This document shows positions 13,471 to 20,461 of a stretch of 20,852 nt of DNA, in pieces. Origin of the DNA: an uncultured Clostridia bacterium (GTDB lineage Bacteria > Bacillota > Clostridia > Oscillospirales > Oscillospiraceae); the NCBI GenBank assembly GCA_938049125.1, contig CALICR010000122.1, positions 1 to 20,852 of the forward strand, written 5' to 3'. Below the pieces are notes generated by a model. It ran no database searches, was not told the DNA's origin, and was given only the letters and a program-made list of their open reading frames with translations. Each line of letters begins with the position of its first letter. The stretch's first letter is position 1. Made by a program: the position numbers and the translations under genes.

Positions 13471-15027
13471 ATGAAGCTCAACTACAAACGCACGATCTTC
13501 GTCGGCTTTGCCTTTTTCCTCATCTGTGCCTTCTGGCAGGCCTACGACAACACCATTCCGCTGATCCTGACGAATAAATTCGGCATGTCCCAGGCCTGGT
13601 CCGGCGTCATCATGGCGCTGGACAACATCCTGGCGCTGTTCCTGCTGCCCCTCTTCGGGGCCATCTCGGACCGGACCCACACGAAGCTGGGCCGCCGGAC
13701 GCCCTTCATCCTCGGCGGCACCCTCGTGGCCGCGGCGGCGCTGGTGGCGCTGTCCCTGGCCGACGGCGCGCAGCTGCGGCGCATCTCGGAAATTTCGGCC
13801 ATCGACGACCCTGCCGCCCTCGCCGTCATCTATGAGCGGCAGGCCGACGCGGAGCTGCTGACCCCCGGCGGCGACCGCTTCGTGCTGGCGGAGCAGTTCA
13901 CCGAGGACGAATTCACCGCCATCCGCAGCACGTCGGAGGCGGACGGGAAGACCGTCACGAACCCGGACTACACGAACTATGTCGTCCCGGCCCGCCAGGC
14001 CTGCGCCCACGCCATCACCCGGGAGAACCCCTCGCCGCTCATCCTCTTCATCGCGCTGCTGCTTGTGGCTCTGCTGTCCATGGCCACGTTCCGCTCCCCC
14101 GCCGTGGCACTGATGCCGGATGTGACGGTCAAGCCCCTGCGGAGCCGCGCCAATGCCGTCATCAACCTCATGGGCTCCGCCGGCGGCATCCTCGTGCTGA
14201 TCCTCGGCATGGTCTTCGCCACCTCGGCGGTGCGCAACGCCATGATGCCCTATCTGCCCTTCTTCCTGGTCATCGCACTCGTAATGCTCGCGGCCCTGGG
14301 CCTCTTCCTCTGGAAGGTGCGGGAGAACCGCTTCGTCGCGGAGATGCAGCAGGAGAGCCGCCGCCTGGGCCTCATGACCGAGGAGGACACGAAGCCCGAC
14401 GGCACGTCCCGGGGCCTCTCCGCCGGGGAGCGGCGGTCCATGATCTTCCTGCTCTGCTCCATCGTCTTTTGGTTCTTCGGCTACAACGCCGTCACGTCCA
14501 AATACTCGGTCTACGCCAGCCACATCCTCCACAAGGACTACAACCTGACGCTGCTCATCGCCCAGGCCGCGGCCATCGTGTCCTACCTGCCCGTGGGCGC
14601 CGTGGCCTCGAAGGTCGGGCGCAAGAAGACCATCCTCGCGGGCGTCGTCATGCTGGCCACGTCCTTCACCGTGGCGGCCTTCCTGCGGGACGACAGCCCG
14701 GCCCTGCTCATGAACGCCATGTTCGCCCTGGCGGGCGTCGCCTGGGCCACCATCAACGTCAACTCCTTCCCCATGGTGGTCGAGATGTGCGCCGGCAGCG
14801 ACACGGGGCGCTACACCGGCTTCTACTACACCGCCTCCATGGCCGCCCAGGTGGCGACGCCCATGCTCTCGGGCCTGCTCATGGACCGCTTCGGCATGAC
14901 GGTGCTCTTCCCCTATGCCGCGGTCTTCGTGGCCCTGGCGTTCCTCACCATGCTCTTCGTCCGTCACGGCGACAGCCGCCCCGAGGCCAAAAAGGGCCTG
15001 GAGGCCCTCGAGGATCTCGACGCCTGA
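13471..15027 (+). CDS. MFS transporter, SLC45/GPH-like (probable sugar or glycoside carrier)
   Basis: The 518-residue protein has about 12 membrane segments. The TM2-TM3 loop carries DRTHTKLGRRTPFI (67-80), the signature of the SLC45/sucrose and GPH-like MFS groups. The block ATFRSPAVALMPDVT...LRSRANAVINLMG (205-234) matches the SLC45-type core. A hydrophilic insertion of about 90 residues (98-188) separates TM3 from TM4 and should face outside. The C-terminus is acidic and cytoplasmic. The start at 13471 is set by ggagg (13459-13463 area); a longer reading from 13396 lies over the promoter. The next gene, a glycerophosphodiester phosphodiesterase, begins 39 bases later and probably shares the transcript, so the substrate could be a glycerophosphodiester or glycoside (inference). 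A homology search is needed to narrow it. Confidence 0.88.
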   Translation: MKLNYKRTIFVGFAFFLICAFWQAYDNTIPLILTNKFGMSQAWSGVIMALDNILALFLLPLFGAISDRTHTKLGRRTPFILGGTLVAAAALVALSLADGAQLRRISEISAIDDPAALAVIYERQADAELLTPGGDRFVLAEQFTEDEFTAIRSTSEADGKTVTNPDYTNYVVPARQACAHAITRENPSPLILFIALLLVALLSMATFRSPAVALMPDVTVKPLRSRANAVINLMGSAGGILVLILGMVFATSAVRNAMMPYLPFFLVIALVMLAALGLFLWKVRENRFVAEMQQESRRLGLMTEEDTKPDGTSRGLSAGERRSMIFLLCSIVFWFFGYNAVTSKYSVYASHILHKDYNLTLLIAQAAAIVSYLPVGAVASKVGRKKTILAGVVMLATSFTVAAFLRDDSPALLMNAMFALAGVAWATINVNSFPMVVEMCAGSDTGRYTGFYYTASMAAQVATPMLSGLLMDRFGMTVLFPYAAVFVALAFLTMLFVRHGDSRPEAKKGLEALEDLDA

Positions 15028-15066
15028 CCGCCGTTTCCACAAAACTTTTGAGAAAGAAGAATCCTT

Positions 15067-15852
15067 ATGTCAACTTGCAGACTGAACCATCCGCTGCTCC
15101 CGCTGCTACGCCGCTTCCGCTACGCCCACCGCGGGCTGCATGACCTGGCCGCCGGGGTCCCGGAGAACACGATGCCCGCCTTCCGCCGGGCCGTGGAGCA
15201 CGGCTTCGGCGCAGAGCTGGACGTCCACCTCACCCGGGACGGCCGCCTCGTGGTCATCCACGACAGCGACCTCCGCCGCCTCTGCGGCGCGGACCGCCGG
15301 GCCGACACGCTGACCGCCGCCGCGTTCGCGGAGCTGCCCATCCTGGGCACCGCGGAGCACGCGCCGATGCTGGAGGACGTGCTGCCCCTCTTCGAGGGCC
15401 GGACGCCGCTCATCATCGAGATCAAGACCGACGGCGGCAACGCCGCTCCGCTCACCGGGGCGGTCTGCGCCATGCTGGACCGCTTCCAGGTCACCTACTG
15501 CATCGAGTCCTTCGACCCGCGGGTGCTGATCTGGCTCCGGCAGCACCGGCCGGAGATCTGCCGCGGCCAGCTGAGCTGCGATTTCGACCACGACCCGGAC
15601 TGCGGTCTCTCCGTCCCGGTGCGCTACGCGCTGACGCGGCTTCAGGGCAACATCCTGACGCGGCCTGACTTCATCGCCTACAAGTATGCGGACCGGAACG
15701 AGCCGGCCCTGCGGCGCTGCCTGCTCTCCGGCGTGCAGGAGGTCAGCTGGACCCTCCGCCGCGAGGCCGACCTCCTCGCCGCCGAGCGCGAGGGGAGCAT
15801 CGGCATCTTCGAGCACTTCGTCCCGGACCCCAAGCCCATCTCCAAGCGCTGA
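15067..15852 (+). CDS. Glycerophosphodiester phosphodiesterase
   Basis: This 261-residue cytoplasmic protein (no signal peptide) has every GDPD catalytic motif in standard form: AHRG (H21, R22), PENT (32-35), ELD (E50, D52) and IHD (H65). LIIEIKT (about 117-123) provides the next metal-site Glu, and VSWT (about 224-227) marks the last barrel strand. It should cleave glycerophosphodiesters to glycerol 3-phosphate plus an alcohol. It contrasts with the membrane-anchored relative at 1168-2187, which lacks the Arg. The ribosome site is weak (agaaagaaga before the ATG at 15067), so translation may depend on the upstream MFS gene, whose stop is only 39 bases away. A strong bidirectional terminator ends the unit. 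Confidence 0.93.
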   Translation: MSTCRLNHPLLPLLRRFRYAHRGLHDLAAGVPENTMPAFRRAVEHGFGAELDVHLTRDGRLVVIHDSDLRRLCGADRRADTLTAAAFAELPILGTAEHAPMLEDVLPLFEGRTPLIIEIKTDGGNAAPLTGAVCAMLDRFQVTYCIESFDPRVLIWLRQHRPEICRGQLSCDFDHDPDCGLSVPVRYALTRLQGNILTRPDFIAYKYADRNEPALRRCLLSGVQEVSWTLRREADLLAAEREGSIGIFEHFVPDPKPISKR

Positions 15853-15856
15853 AAAA

Positions 15857-15899
15857 ACCGCGCCGCTTCCGATTCAGGGAAACGGCGCGGTCTTTTTTT
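15857..15899. terminator. Bidirectional terminator between the GDPD gene and the zinc transporter operon
   Basis: accgcgccg (15857-15865) and cggcgcggt (15883-15891) form a 9-base stem with a 17-base loop that may pair internally (ttcc with ggaa). T7 (15893-15899) follows on the plus strand, and A6 before the stem (15852-15857) serves the minus strand. It overlaps the stop codon of the znuB-like gene. Confidence 0.8.
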
Positions 15900-16731
15900 A
15901 ATCTCTGCGGAGCAGGGTGCTGAGGATGAACCAGGCGGTGAGGAGCAGGGAGATGGCCGCGCCGGCGGAGCAGGCGATGGCGTAGGAGAGGAGCAGCCCG
16001 CCCACGCTGCCGAGGAGCGCGGCGAGGACCGAATACCGGACATACTGGCGCATATTCTTCGCCACGTTCCGGGCCGCCGCCGCCGGGAGCACCAGCAGCG
16101 AATTGATGACGAGCAGGCCCACCCAGGAGATGGCCAGCGTCACCACCACGGCGATGACGGCGGTGAACAGCGCCTCGTACTTCACCGGGGAGATGCCCCG
16201 GGAGGCGGCGAGCTGGGGGTGGACCGTCGTGAGCAGGATTCGGCCCCCGAAGAAGGCCCAGAGCGTCCCCACGGCCAGCAGCACCAGGGCCAGCAGGCCG
16301 ATCTCTCCCGGCGTCACCGAGAGGATGTCGCCGATGAGGTACTGGTTGAACTTTGTGAAGCTGCCTCCGTTCAGTGTGGCGATGAAGATGCCCAGGGCCA
16401 CCGCCGCCGAGGAGAAGACGCCGATGATGGTGTCCGCCGCCTGGCGGGTCTTGGCCCGGACCCAGGTGAAGAGCAGTGCGAAGACCAGGGACAGCAGCAC
16501 GGCGCAGCCAAGCGGCGCGGAAAAACCGCAGAGCACGCCGACGGCGATGCCCGTGAAGGCCGAGTGGCCCAGGGCGTCGGAGAAGAAGCTCATGCGGCCC
16601 GTGACCACGTTGGTGGAGAGCAGGCCGAGGAGCGGCGCCAGCAGAAGCACCGCCAGCAGGGCATTTTTCATGAACCGGAGCGCCGCCCACTCGAAGGGCA
16701 GGGCGTCCAGCAGCGCATACCAGAGATTCAT
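15898..16731 (-). CDS. znuB: Zinc ABC transporter permease
   Basis: This 277-residue ABC-3 family permease has about 7-9 hydrophobic helices. Family landmarks include the early LLGLLSTNVVTGRMSFFSDALGHSAFTG block (SDALGHSAFTGIA is typical), the NQYLIGDILSVT block and the late SWVGLLVINSLLVLPAAAARN segment. It forms the membrane channel of an importer with the ATPase and binding protein encoded upstream. Its ATG at 16731-16729 overlaps the TGA of the ATPase gene by 4 bases (ATGA), so translation is coupled. Mn/Fe importers of the same family (MntB, SitC) cannot be excluded on permease sequence alone; the zinc call comes from the His-rich binding protein in the operon. Confidence 0.9.
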   Translation of the reverse strand: MNLWYALLDALPFEWAALRFMKNALLAVLLLAPLLGLLSTNVVTGRMSFFSDALGHSAFTGIAVGVLCGFSAPLGCAVLLSLVFALLFTWVRAKTRQAADTIIGVFSSAAVALGIFIATLNGGSFTKFNQYLIGDILSVTPGEIGLLALVLLAVGTLWAFFGGRILLTTVHPQLAASRGISPVKYEALFTAVIAVVVTLAISWVGLLVINSLLVLPAAAARNVAKNMRQYVRYSVLAALLGSVGGLLLSYAIACSAGAAISLLLTAWFILSTLLRRD

Positions 16732-17480
16732 GCCTCCGCACCTCCCTCCAGATGGAACGCGGCCCGGAATTCCTCGGAGCTGAGGACGTCCCGGGGTGTG
16801 CCCTCCCGCAGCACCCGGCGGTCCAGCAGCACCACCCGGTCCACATACCGGCTCAGCATGGAAAAGTCGTGGGTGATCATGAGGATGGAGAGGTCCAGCC
16901 CATGGCGCAGCTCGTCCAGCATCTCCATGAGCAGGGCCATGCCCTCCACGTCCACGCCGGAGAGGGGCTCGTCCAGCACCAGCAGGTTCGGCATCGGCTC
17001 CAGGGCCAGGGCCAGCAGGACCCGCTGGAGCTCGCCGCCGGAGAGCGCGCCGATGCGCTTGTCGATGAGGCCCTCGGCGTGGACCCGGCGCAGGCAGGTG
17101 AGAACGGTCTCCCGGGTCCTCCGCCGGGGGCGCAGGAAGGGCGCGCGGCAGGTAACGGCGGAGCAGAACAGGTCCTCCACCGTCACCGGGTCCGACCGGT
17201 CGAAGGCCGGGCTCTGGGGCACATAGCCGATGCGGAGCCGGTCCCGGGGATGGCCCGGCGTCGAGAAGGTGATCTCGCCCTCGTAGGGCCGCTGGCCCAG
17301 GATGGCCTTGATGAGCGTGGACTTGCCCGCGCCGTTGGGGCCGATGAGGGCCACCATCTGGCCGCAGTGGATGTGGAGGTTGACGCCGGTGAGGATGCGG
17401 TCCGTGCCGAGGGTCACGGACAGGTCCTTGACCCGGAGGCAGCAGGTGCTGCCGCAGCCGCCGTGGTGGGGATGGTTCAT
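16728..17480 (-). CDS. znuC: Zinc ABC transporter ATP-binding protein
   Basis: This 250-residue ABC ATPase has Walker A GPNGAGKST (47-55), a Q-loop Gln (VPQSP, Q89), the signature LSGGELQR (146-153), Walker B LLVLDEP (166-172) and switch His204 (THD). It powers import by the permease encoded downstream. Both junctions are 4-base ATGA overlaps, with the binding-protein gene upstream and the permease gene downstream, which suggests fixed stoichiometry. The first 14 residues are unusual: His3, His5, His6, Cys9, Cys13 and Cys14 make a metal-binding-like extension before the ABC fold starts near residue 15. This may sense or carry zinc (inference). An alternative start further upstream in the same frame lies deep inside the binding-protein gene and is rejected. 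Confidence 0.92.
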   Translation of the reverse strand: MNHPHHGGCGSTCCLRVKDLSVTLGTDRILTGVNLHIHCGQMVALIGPNGAGKSTLIKAILGQRPYEGEITFSTPGHPRDRLRIGYVPQSPAFDRSDPVTVEDLFCSAVTCRAPFLRPRRRTRETVLTCLRRVHAEGLIDKRIGALSGGELQRVLLALALEPMPNLLVLDEPLSGVDVEGMALLMEMLDELRHGLDLSILMITHDFSMLSRYVDRVVLLDRRVLREGTPRDVLSSEEFRAAFHLEGGAEA

Positions 17481-18376
17481 GCAAGCGCCTCCTTCACCGC
17501 CCGCACGTTGGAGCGGATGACTGCAAAATAATCGCCGCCGGACATACCCATATCCAGCGTGCCCACGGCACAGCCCGTCTCCCGGCGGAGAATTTCCGCC
17601 GCGGACTTCGAGCCGTTCTCCTCCACGAAGACCGCCGGGAGGCCGTGGCTGCGGATCAGCTCCGTCAGGGCCTTCAGCTCCTTGGCCGAGGCCTCGCTGC
17701 CCGACTCCTCCTCCATCGCGGCGAGGATCGTGAGGTCGAAGGCCCGGGCGAAGTAGGCAAAGCCGTCGTGGAACGTGATGAGCTCCCGGCAGGAGAGGTC
17801 CGAAAGCTCCGCCGTGCACTCCGCCTTCAGGTCTGCAAGGCGGGTGCACCAGGCCTCGGCGTTGGCGGAGAACCGGGCCGCGTGCTCCGGCCACCGGAGC
17901 GCGAGGTCCGCGGCCAGGCGGCGGACCATGGCGGCGGCGTTGTCCGGGTCGAGCCAGACGTGGGGGTCCCAGTCGCCGTGGTCGTGGCCGTCGTGGGCGT
18001 CGTGGGCGTCGTGGTCATGCTCGTGCTCCGCGTCGTGGTCCCCGGCGGGCAGGAGCGTGAGGTCCGCGGCGCAGTCGACGGTCACGGCGTCCGCCGGGAT
18101 GGCGTCCGTGAGAAACGCCTCCAGGCCCGCGCCGGAGCAGGCCACGACCTTCGCCCGCTCCAGCATCGTCATCTGGCGCACGGTCAGCGTATAGTCGTGG
18201 AGGCAGGAGACGGAGCCGGAGACCACGAGGCCCACGGTGAGGCCGGTGCCCGCGCAGACGGCCTCGGCAAACTGCTGCACCGGCGCCGTCGTTGCCACGA
18301 TGTCGTATTGTTCCGCCGCGCCGCAGCCGCCCAGCAGCAGGCAGAGGCAGAGGAGCAGCGGGAGCCATTTCTTCAT
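17477..18376 (-). CDS. znuA: Zinc ABC transporter substrate-binding lipoprotein
   Basis: This 299-residue cluster A-I metal-binding protein has a signal peptide with lipobox LGGC (C18). The metal-site residues expected for the family are visible: H60 (CLHDY), H139 (DPHVWLDP), H203 (TFHDGFAYF) and an Asp near 275-282. Between the first two is a His/Asp-rich loop (about 113-134: 7 His among many Asp) typical of zinc-binding ZnuA, not of Mn-binding MntA/PsaA, and encoded by 9-base repeats. It captures zinc outside the membrane for the ZnuBC importer. The start is set by gggagg about seven bases before the ATG. Its TGA overlaps the ATPase ATG (ATGA). No clear Zur operator was recognised upstream, though a -10 TATAAT lies at 18440-18445 on the minus strand. 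Confidence 0.93.
   Translation of the reverse strand: MKKWLPLLLCLCLLLGGCGAAEQYDIVATTAPVQQFAEAVCAGTGLTVGLVVSGSVSCLHDYTLTVRQMTMLERAKVVACSGAGLEAFLTDAIPADAVTVDCAADLTLLPAGDHDAEHEHDHDAHDAHDGHDHGDWDPHVWLDPDNAAAMVRRLAADLALRWPEHAARFSANAEAWCTRLADLKAECTAELSDLSCRELITFHDGFAYFARAFDLTILAAMEEESGSEASAKELKALTELIRSHGLPAVFVEENGSKSAAEILRRETGCAVGTLDMGMSGGDYFAVIRSNVRAVKEALA
17981..18016 (-). repeat. Four-copy 9-base repeat encoding the His/Asp-rich loop of ZnuA
   Basis: gtcgtggcc, gtcgtgggc, gtcgtgggc and gtcgtggtc follow each other without gaps (plus-strand reading). Translated on the minus strand they give DH/AH/GH-type triplets. Copy number can vary by slippage without changing the frame. Confidence 0.85.
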
Positions 18377-18403
18377 AGCGCGTCCTCCCGGACAGAGAAT
18401 GGG

Positions 18404-18431
18404 GGGCGGTCCCGCGGTCGCGGGGCCGCCC
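18404..18431 (-). repeat. GC-rich extragenic hairpin between amidase gene and znuA
   Basis: gggcggtcccgc (18404-18415) and gcggggccgccc (18420-18431) form a 12-position stem with one mismatch and a 4-base loop. It lies in the 78-base gap, downstream of the amidase stop and inside the expected znuA leader. No T-run follows. It resembles dispersed extragenic palindromes known from many GC-rich genomes. Confidence 0.55.
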
Positions 18432-18439
18432 TACCTTCT

Positions 18440-18445
18440 ATTATA
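18440..18445 (-). promoter_or_regulatory. Candidate -10 element for the znuA operon
   Basis: A perfect TATAAT on the minus strand (complement of 18440-18445), 64 bases before the znuA start. No acceptable -35 lies 16-18 bases upstream, and the nearby TTGACA is only 7 bases away. An activator or a weak promoter is possible. Confidence 0.35.
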
Positions 18446-18454
18446 CGGGACCTG

Positions 18455-19195
18455 TCAAGCGTCCGCGAGGTAGGCCGCATTGACATAGCCGAGCAGCCCG
18501 TCGTAGTCCACCACGGCCCAGCCGCCGGTCTCGTTCAGCCGCAACAGCGACGTGCCGGGCGGAATTTTCCCGAGGACCGGGAACGTGACGCCCGGGCCGC
18601 CCCGGAGGTTGAGATTCCCGCTCGACTGGTCCGCCCGGACGGCCTCCTCCGGCCCGGGCAGGAGGAAGGGCAGCGAAAAATACTCGGTGACGCTCTCGGT
18701 GAGGGACCGGGCGATCTCGGGCAGGTTCCCCTGGATCCAGAGCGCATCCTCCAAATTGTCGTGGTAGCCCAGCTCCGCCAGCACCGCCGGGGCCCGGGTG
18801 CCCCGCAGCTCCGCCAGGGTCGTGGTGGTGACGGCCTTGACGCGGTCGGGCAACGGGTAGATGACCATGAGATTTTCCTTTAACAGCTCCGCCATGCGGC
18901 GGGCCTCCTCCCGGCCCGGGTAGTAGTAGAGATCGACGCCCCGGAGCCGTCCCGCCAGGGCGGGCGGCGCGGCGTTGGAGTGGAGCGCCAGGTGGAAGTC
19001 GTAATTCCCGGCGTTGGACAGCCGGATGGACGCGCCGACGCTGCCATTCGGATCATTCCGGGTAACGTTGATCCCCGAGGCGCGGAGCAGCGGCTCCATC
19101 TCGTCGGCCAGGGCGTTCATCCAGAGCTGCTCGTTCCCCTCGTTGACGTAGGGGTTAAAAGCCTGGGTCGAGGGGCTTAAAAACAAAAAGGGCAT
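18455..19195 (-). CDS. N-acetylmuramoyl-L-alanine amidase with C-terminal SH3 domain
   Basis: The 246-residue protein has an Amidase_3-type domain (about 1-175) and a bacterial SH3 (SH3_3) domain (about 188-246, NLNLRGGPG start, WAVVDYDGLLGYVNAAYL end). Amidase_3 enzymes cut the lactyl-alanine bond in peptidoglycan with a zinc ion. HSN (H72) and the catalytic Glu in AELGYH (E141) are present, and E22 may be the second ligand. The usual first histidine in the GHGG motif is absent: the start reads LFLSPSTQ. No signal peptide is visible, so it may act inside the cell, in sporulation, or leave by another route. The ribosome site ggagg is only two to three bases from the ATG at 19195; a TTG at codon 4 has better spacing. 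The gene sits upstream of znuA, and a GC hairpin separates them. Confidence 0.85.
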   Translation of the reverse strand: MPFLFLSPSTQAFNPYVNEGNEQLWMNALADEMEPLLRASGINVTRNDPNGSVGASIRLSNAGNYDFHLALHSNAAPPALAGRLRGVDLYYYPGREEARRMAELLKENLMVIYPLPDRVKAVTTTTLAELRGTRAPAVLAELGYHDNLEDALWIQGNLPEIARSLTESVTEYFSLPFLLPGPEEAVRADQSSGNLNLRGGPGVTFPVLGKIPPGTSLLRLNETGGWAVVDYDGLLGYVNAAYLADA

Positions 19196-19287
19196 TTCCT
19201 CCCGCCTTTCCTGTGATCTGCCCGGCGCAGAACCCCGCGCCTGTCGGCTGGCGCATCCTATGCGGCAAAACCGCGAAAATTGACAGC

Positions 19288-19316
19288 TTTACAGCGGCGC
19301 TTGTCTATGCTATAGT
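19288..19316 (+). promoter_or_regulatory. Sigma-A type promoter for the exonuclease gene
   Basis: TTTACA (19288-19293), a 17-base spacer and TATAGT (19311-19316), with an extended TGC before the -10. Expected +1 is near 19323, about 34 bases before the ATG at 19357. Confidence 0.75.
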
Positions 19317-19356
19317 AATAAAGTTGATGAATTTCAGCAGTCACAGGAGGAAGGCC

Positions 19357-20373
19357 ATGCAGTATATCGTGCTGGATATGGAATGGAACCAGCCCTGGCC
19401 CGGCTCGCCGTCGGCGCAGAAGGTGCTGCCGGTTCCCATTCACGGGGAGATCATTCAGATCGGCGCGGTGCGCGTGTCCGAGGACCAGGTCATCGGGGAC
19501 GAGTTCCAGCGTCTCGTTCTGCCCAAATATTACCGCAGGCTCAACAAGCGCGTCAGCAGCCTGACCGGCATCAAGGAGGCCCGGCTCCGTGAGGAGGGGC
19601 GGTCCTTCCCGGAGGTGCTGGAGGAATTCCGGGCCTGGTGCGGCGAGGACTGCGTCTTCCTCACCTGGGGCTTTGACGACATCGGCATTCTCAAGGAGAA
19701 CATGGCCCTTCACGGCTTTGAGAGCGATTGGGTGGACCGCTGGTACAACGCCCAGCTCATCTTCAACGCCCAGACCGACGGGTCCTCGGGCCAGAAGGCC
19801 CTCAAGACGGCCATGGCCCTCTTCGGCATCGAGCCGAGCCGCCCGGCCCACGACGCCCTCGGCGACGCCTACCACACCGCCGTCATCTGCACGCGGCTGG
19901 ACCTCCGCCGGGGCATGGCCGAGTACCGCGCCGCCGCCAAGCGCCGCGAGGAGAACAGCGCGGACATCCCCGGCTGCATCAGCCGCACCGTCTTCCGCGG
20001 CTATGCCGACAAGGACGCGGTGCTGCGGGCCATGGGCGGCCGCGAGAACCTCTGTCCCCTGTGCAGGAAGAAGATGCGGCCCGCCCGCTGGATCGCCCAG
20101 CCCGGCCACCGCTACATGACCCTTTCAAAGTGCGGCCGCCACGGCGAATATCTGGTGCGGGTGCGCCTCGTCCGGGAGGAGGACGGCAGCTACCGGGTGT
20201 CCCGGCTGCTCTACTCCGGCGAGTCCGACGCCGCGGCCTCCTACCGCGCCCGGGCCGAGCGGATGCCGCCGGAGAAAAAGCGCCCCCTCTTCCTCCCCCT
20301 CCGCCTCCCCCAGGGCAAGTCCCTGTTCCGCAGGCCGGAGCCGAAGGTCAAGGAGGAACGCCGCGCGGATTGA
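19357..20373 (+). CDS. DEDDh 3'-5' exonuclease family protein (KapD-like) with C-terminal Cys/His cluster
   Basis: The 338-residue protein starts with a DEDDh exonuclease domain (about 1-185): D7 and E9 in VLDMEW, D107/D108 in WGFDD, H165 and D170 in HDALGDAYH. These acidic residues bind two metal ions that cleave DNA or RNA from the 3' end. Bacillus KapD, of this family, inhibits the KinA sporulation pathway; whether that holds here is unknown. The C-terminal half (about 185-338) carries CPLC (C233, C236) and CGRH (C259, H262), a likely zinc ribbon, and ends in a basic tail. The start is set by aggaggaag before the ATG at 19357; an in-frame reading from 19213 crosses the promoter. It is monocistronic, with its own promoter and terminator. 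Confidence 0.9.
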   Translation: MQYIVLDMEWNQPWPGSPSAQKVLPVPIHGEIIQIGAVRVSEDQVIGDEFQRLVLPKYYRRLNKRVSSLTGIKEARLREEGRSFPEVLEEFRAWCGEDCVFLTWGFDDIGILKENMALHGFESDWVDRWYNAQLIFNAQTDGSSGQKALKTAMALFGIEPSRPAHDALGDAYHTAVICTRLDLRRGMAEYRAAAKRREENSADIPGCISRTVFRGYADKDAVLRAMGGRENLCPLCRKKMRPARWIAQPGHRYMTLSKCGRHGEYLVRVRLVREEDGSYRVSRLLYSGESDAAASYRARAERMPPEKKRPLFLPLRLPQGKSLFRRPEPKVKEERRAD

Positions 20374-20382
20374 GTGAATTTG

Positions 20383-20412
20383 GGCCTGTCCCCGATTGGG
20401 GACAGGCCTTTT
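20383..20412 (+). terminator. Intrinsic terminator of the exonuclease gene
   Basis: A perfect 11-base stem (ggcctgtcccc at 20383-20393, ggggacaggcc at 20398-20408) with a GATT loop is followed by TTTT (20409-20412), 9 bases after the stop. Confidence 0.85.
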
Positions 20413-20420
20413 GTATGCAC

Positions 20421-20453
20421 AAAAATCCCCCGGGCCGGGCAGGTCCGGGGGAT
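20421..20453 (-). terminator. Intrinsic terminator of the trkH-like gene
   Basis: On the minus strand, the 9-base stem (atcccccgg at 20425-20433, ccgggggat at 20445-20453 in plus coordinates) with an 11-base loop is followed by T5 (complement of 20421-20425). It begins 8 bases after the trkH-like stop and stands back to back with the plus-strand terminator. Confidence 0.8.
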
Positions 20454-20461
20454 CAAACGAT

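Noticed and set aside
13320..13481. Longer MutY start at 13481
   Set aside because: The extra 54 residues would be translated from the promoter region and the opposite gene's start; the ATG at 13319 has a strong ribosome site and gives E. coli-like residue numbers.
13450..15042. Minus-strand open reading of 530 codons opposite the MFS gene
   Set aside because: Antisense to a transporter with clear membrane segments; Gly/His/Asp/Val-rich shadow.
16219..17226. Plus-strand open readings opposite znuB and znuC
   Set aside because: The minus strand carries Walker A, signature and Walker B motifs and permease helices; the plus readings have none.
17981..18016. Short regular repeats considered as a CRISPR array
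   Set aside because: Units are 9 bases, contiguous without spacers, and encode the His-rich loop of ZnuA.
18440..18457. TTGACA and TATAAT together as a full znuA promoter on the minus strand
   Set aside because: The two boxes are only 7 bases apart, too close to act as a -35/-10 pair; only the -10 is kept as a weak candidate.
17645..18883. Plus-strand open reading of 412 codons opposite znuA and the amidase gene
   Set aside because: It spans two recognisable minus-strand genes and their gap, with no domain features.
19280..19285. TTGACA as -35 for the exonuclease gene
   Set aside because: Spacing to any good -10 is 20 bases or more; TTTACA at 19288 with a 17-base spacer to TATAGT fits better.
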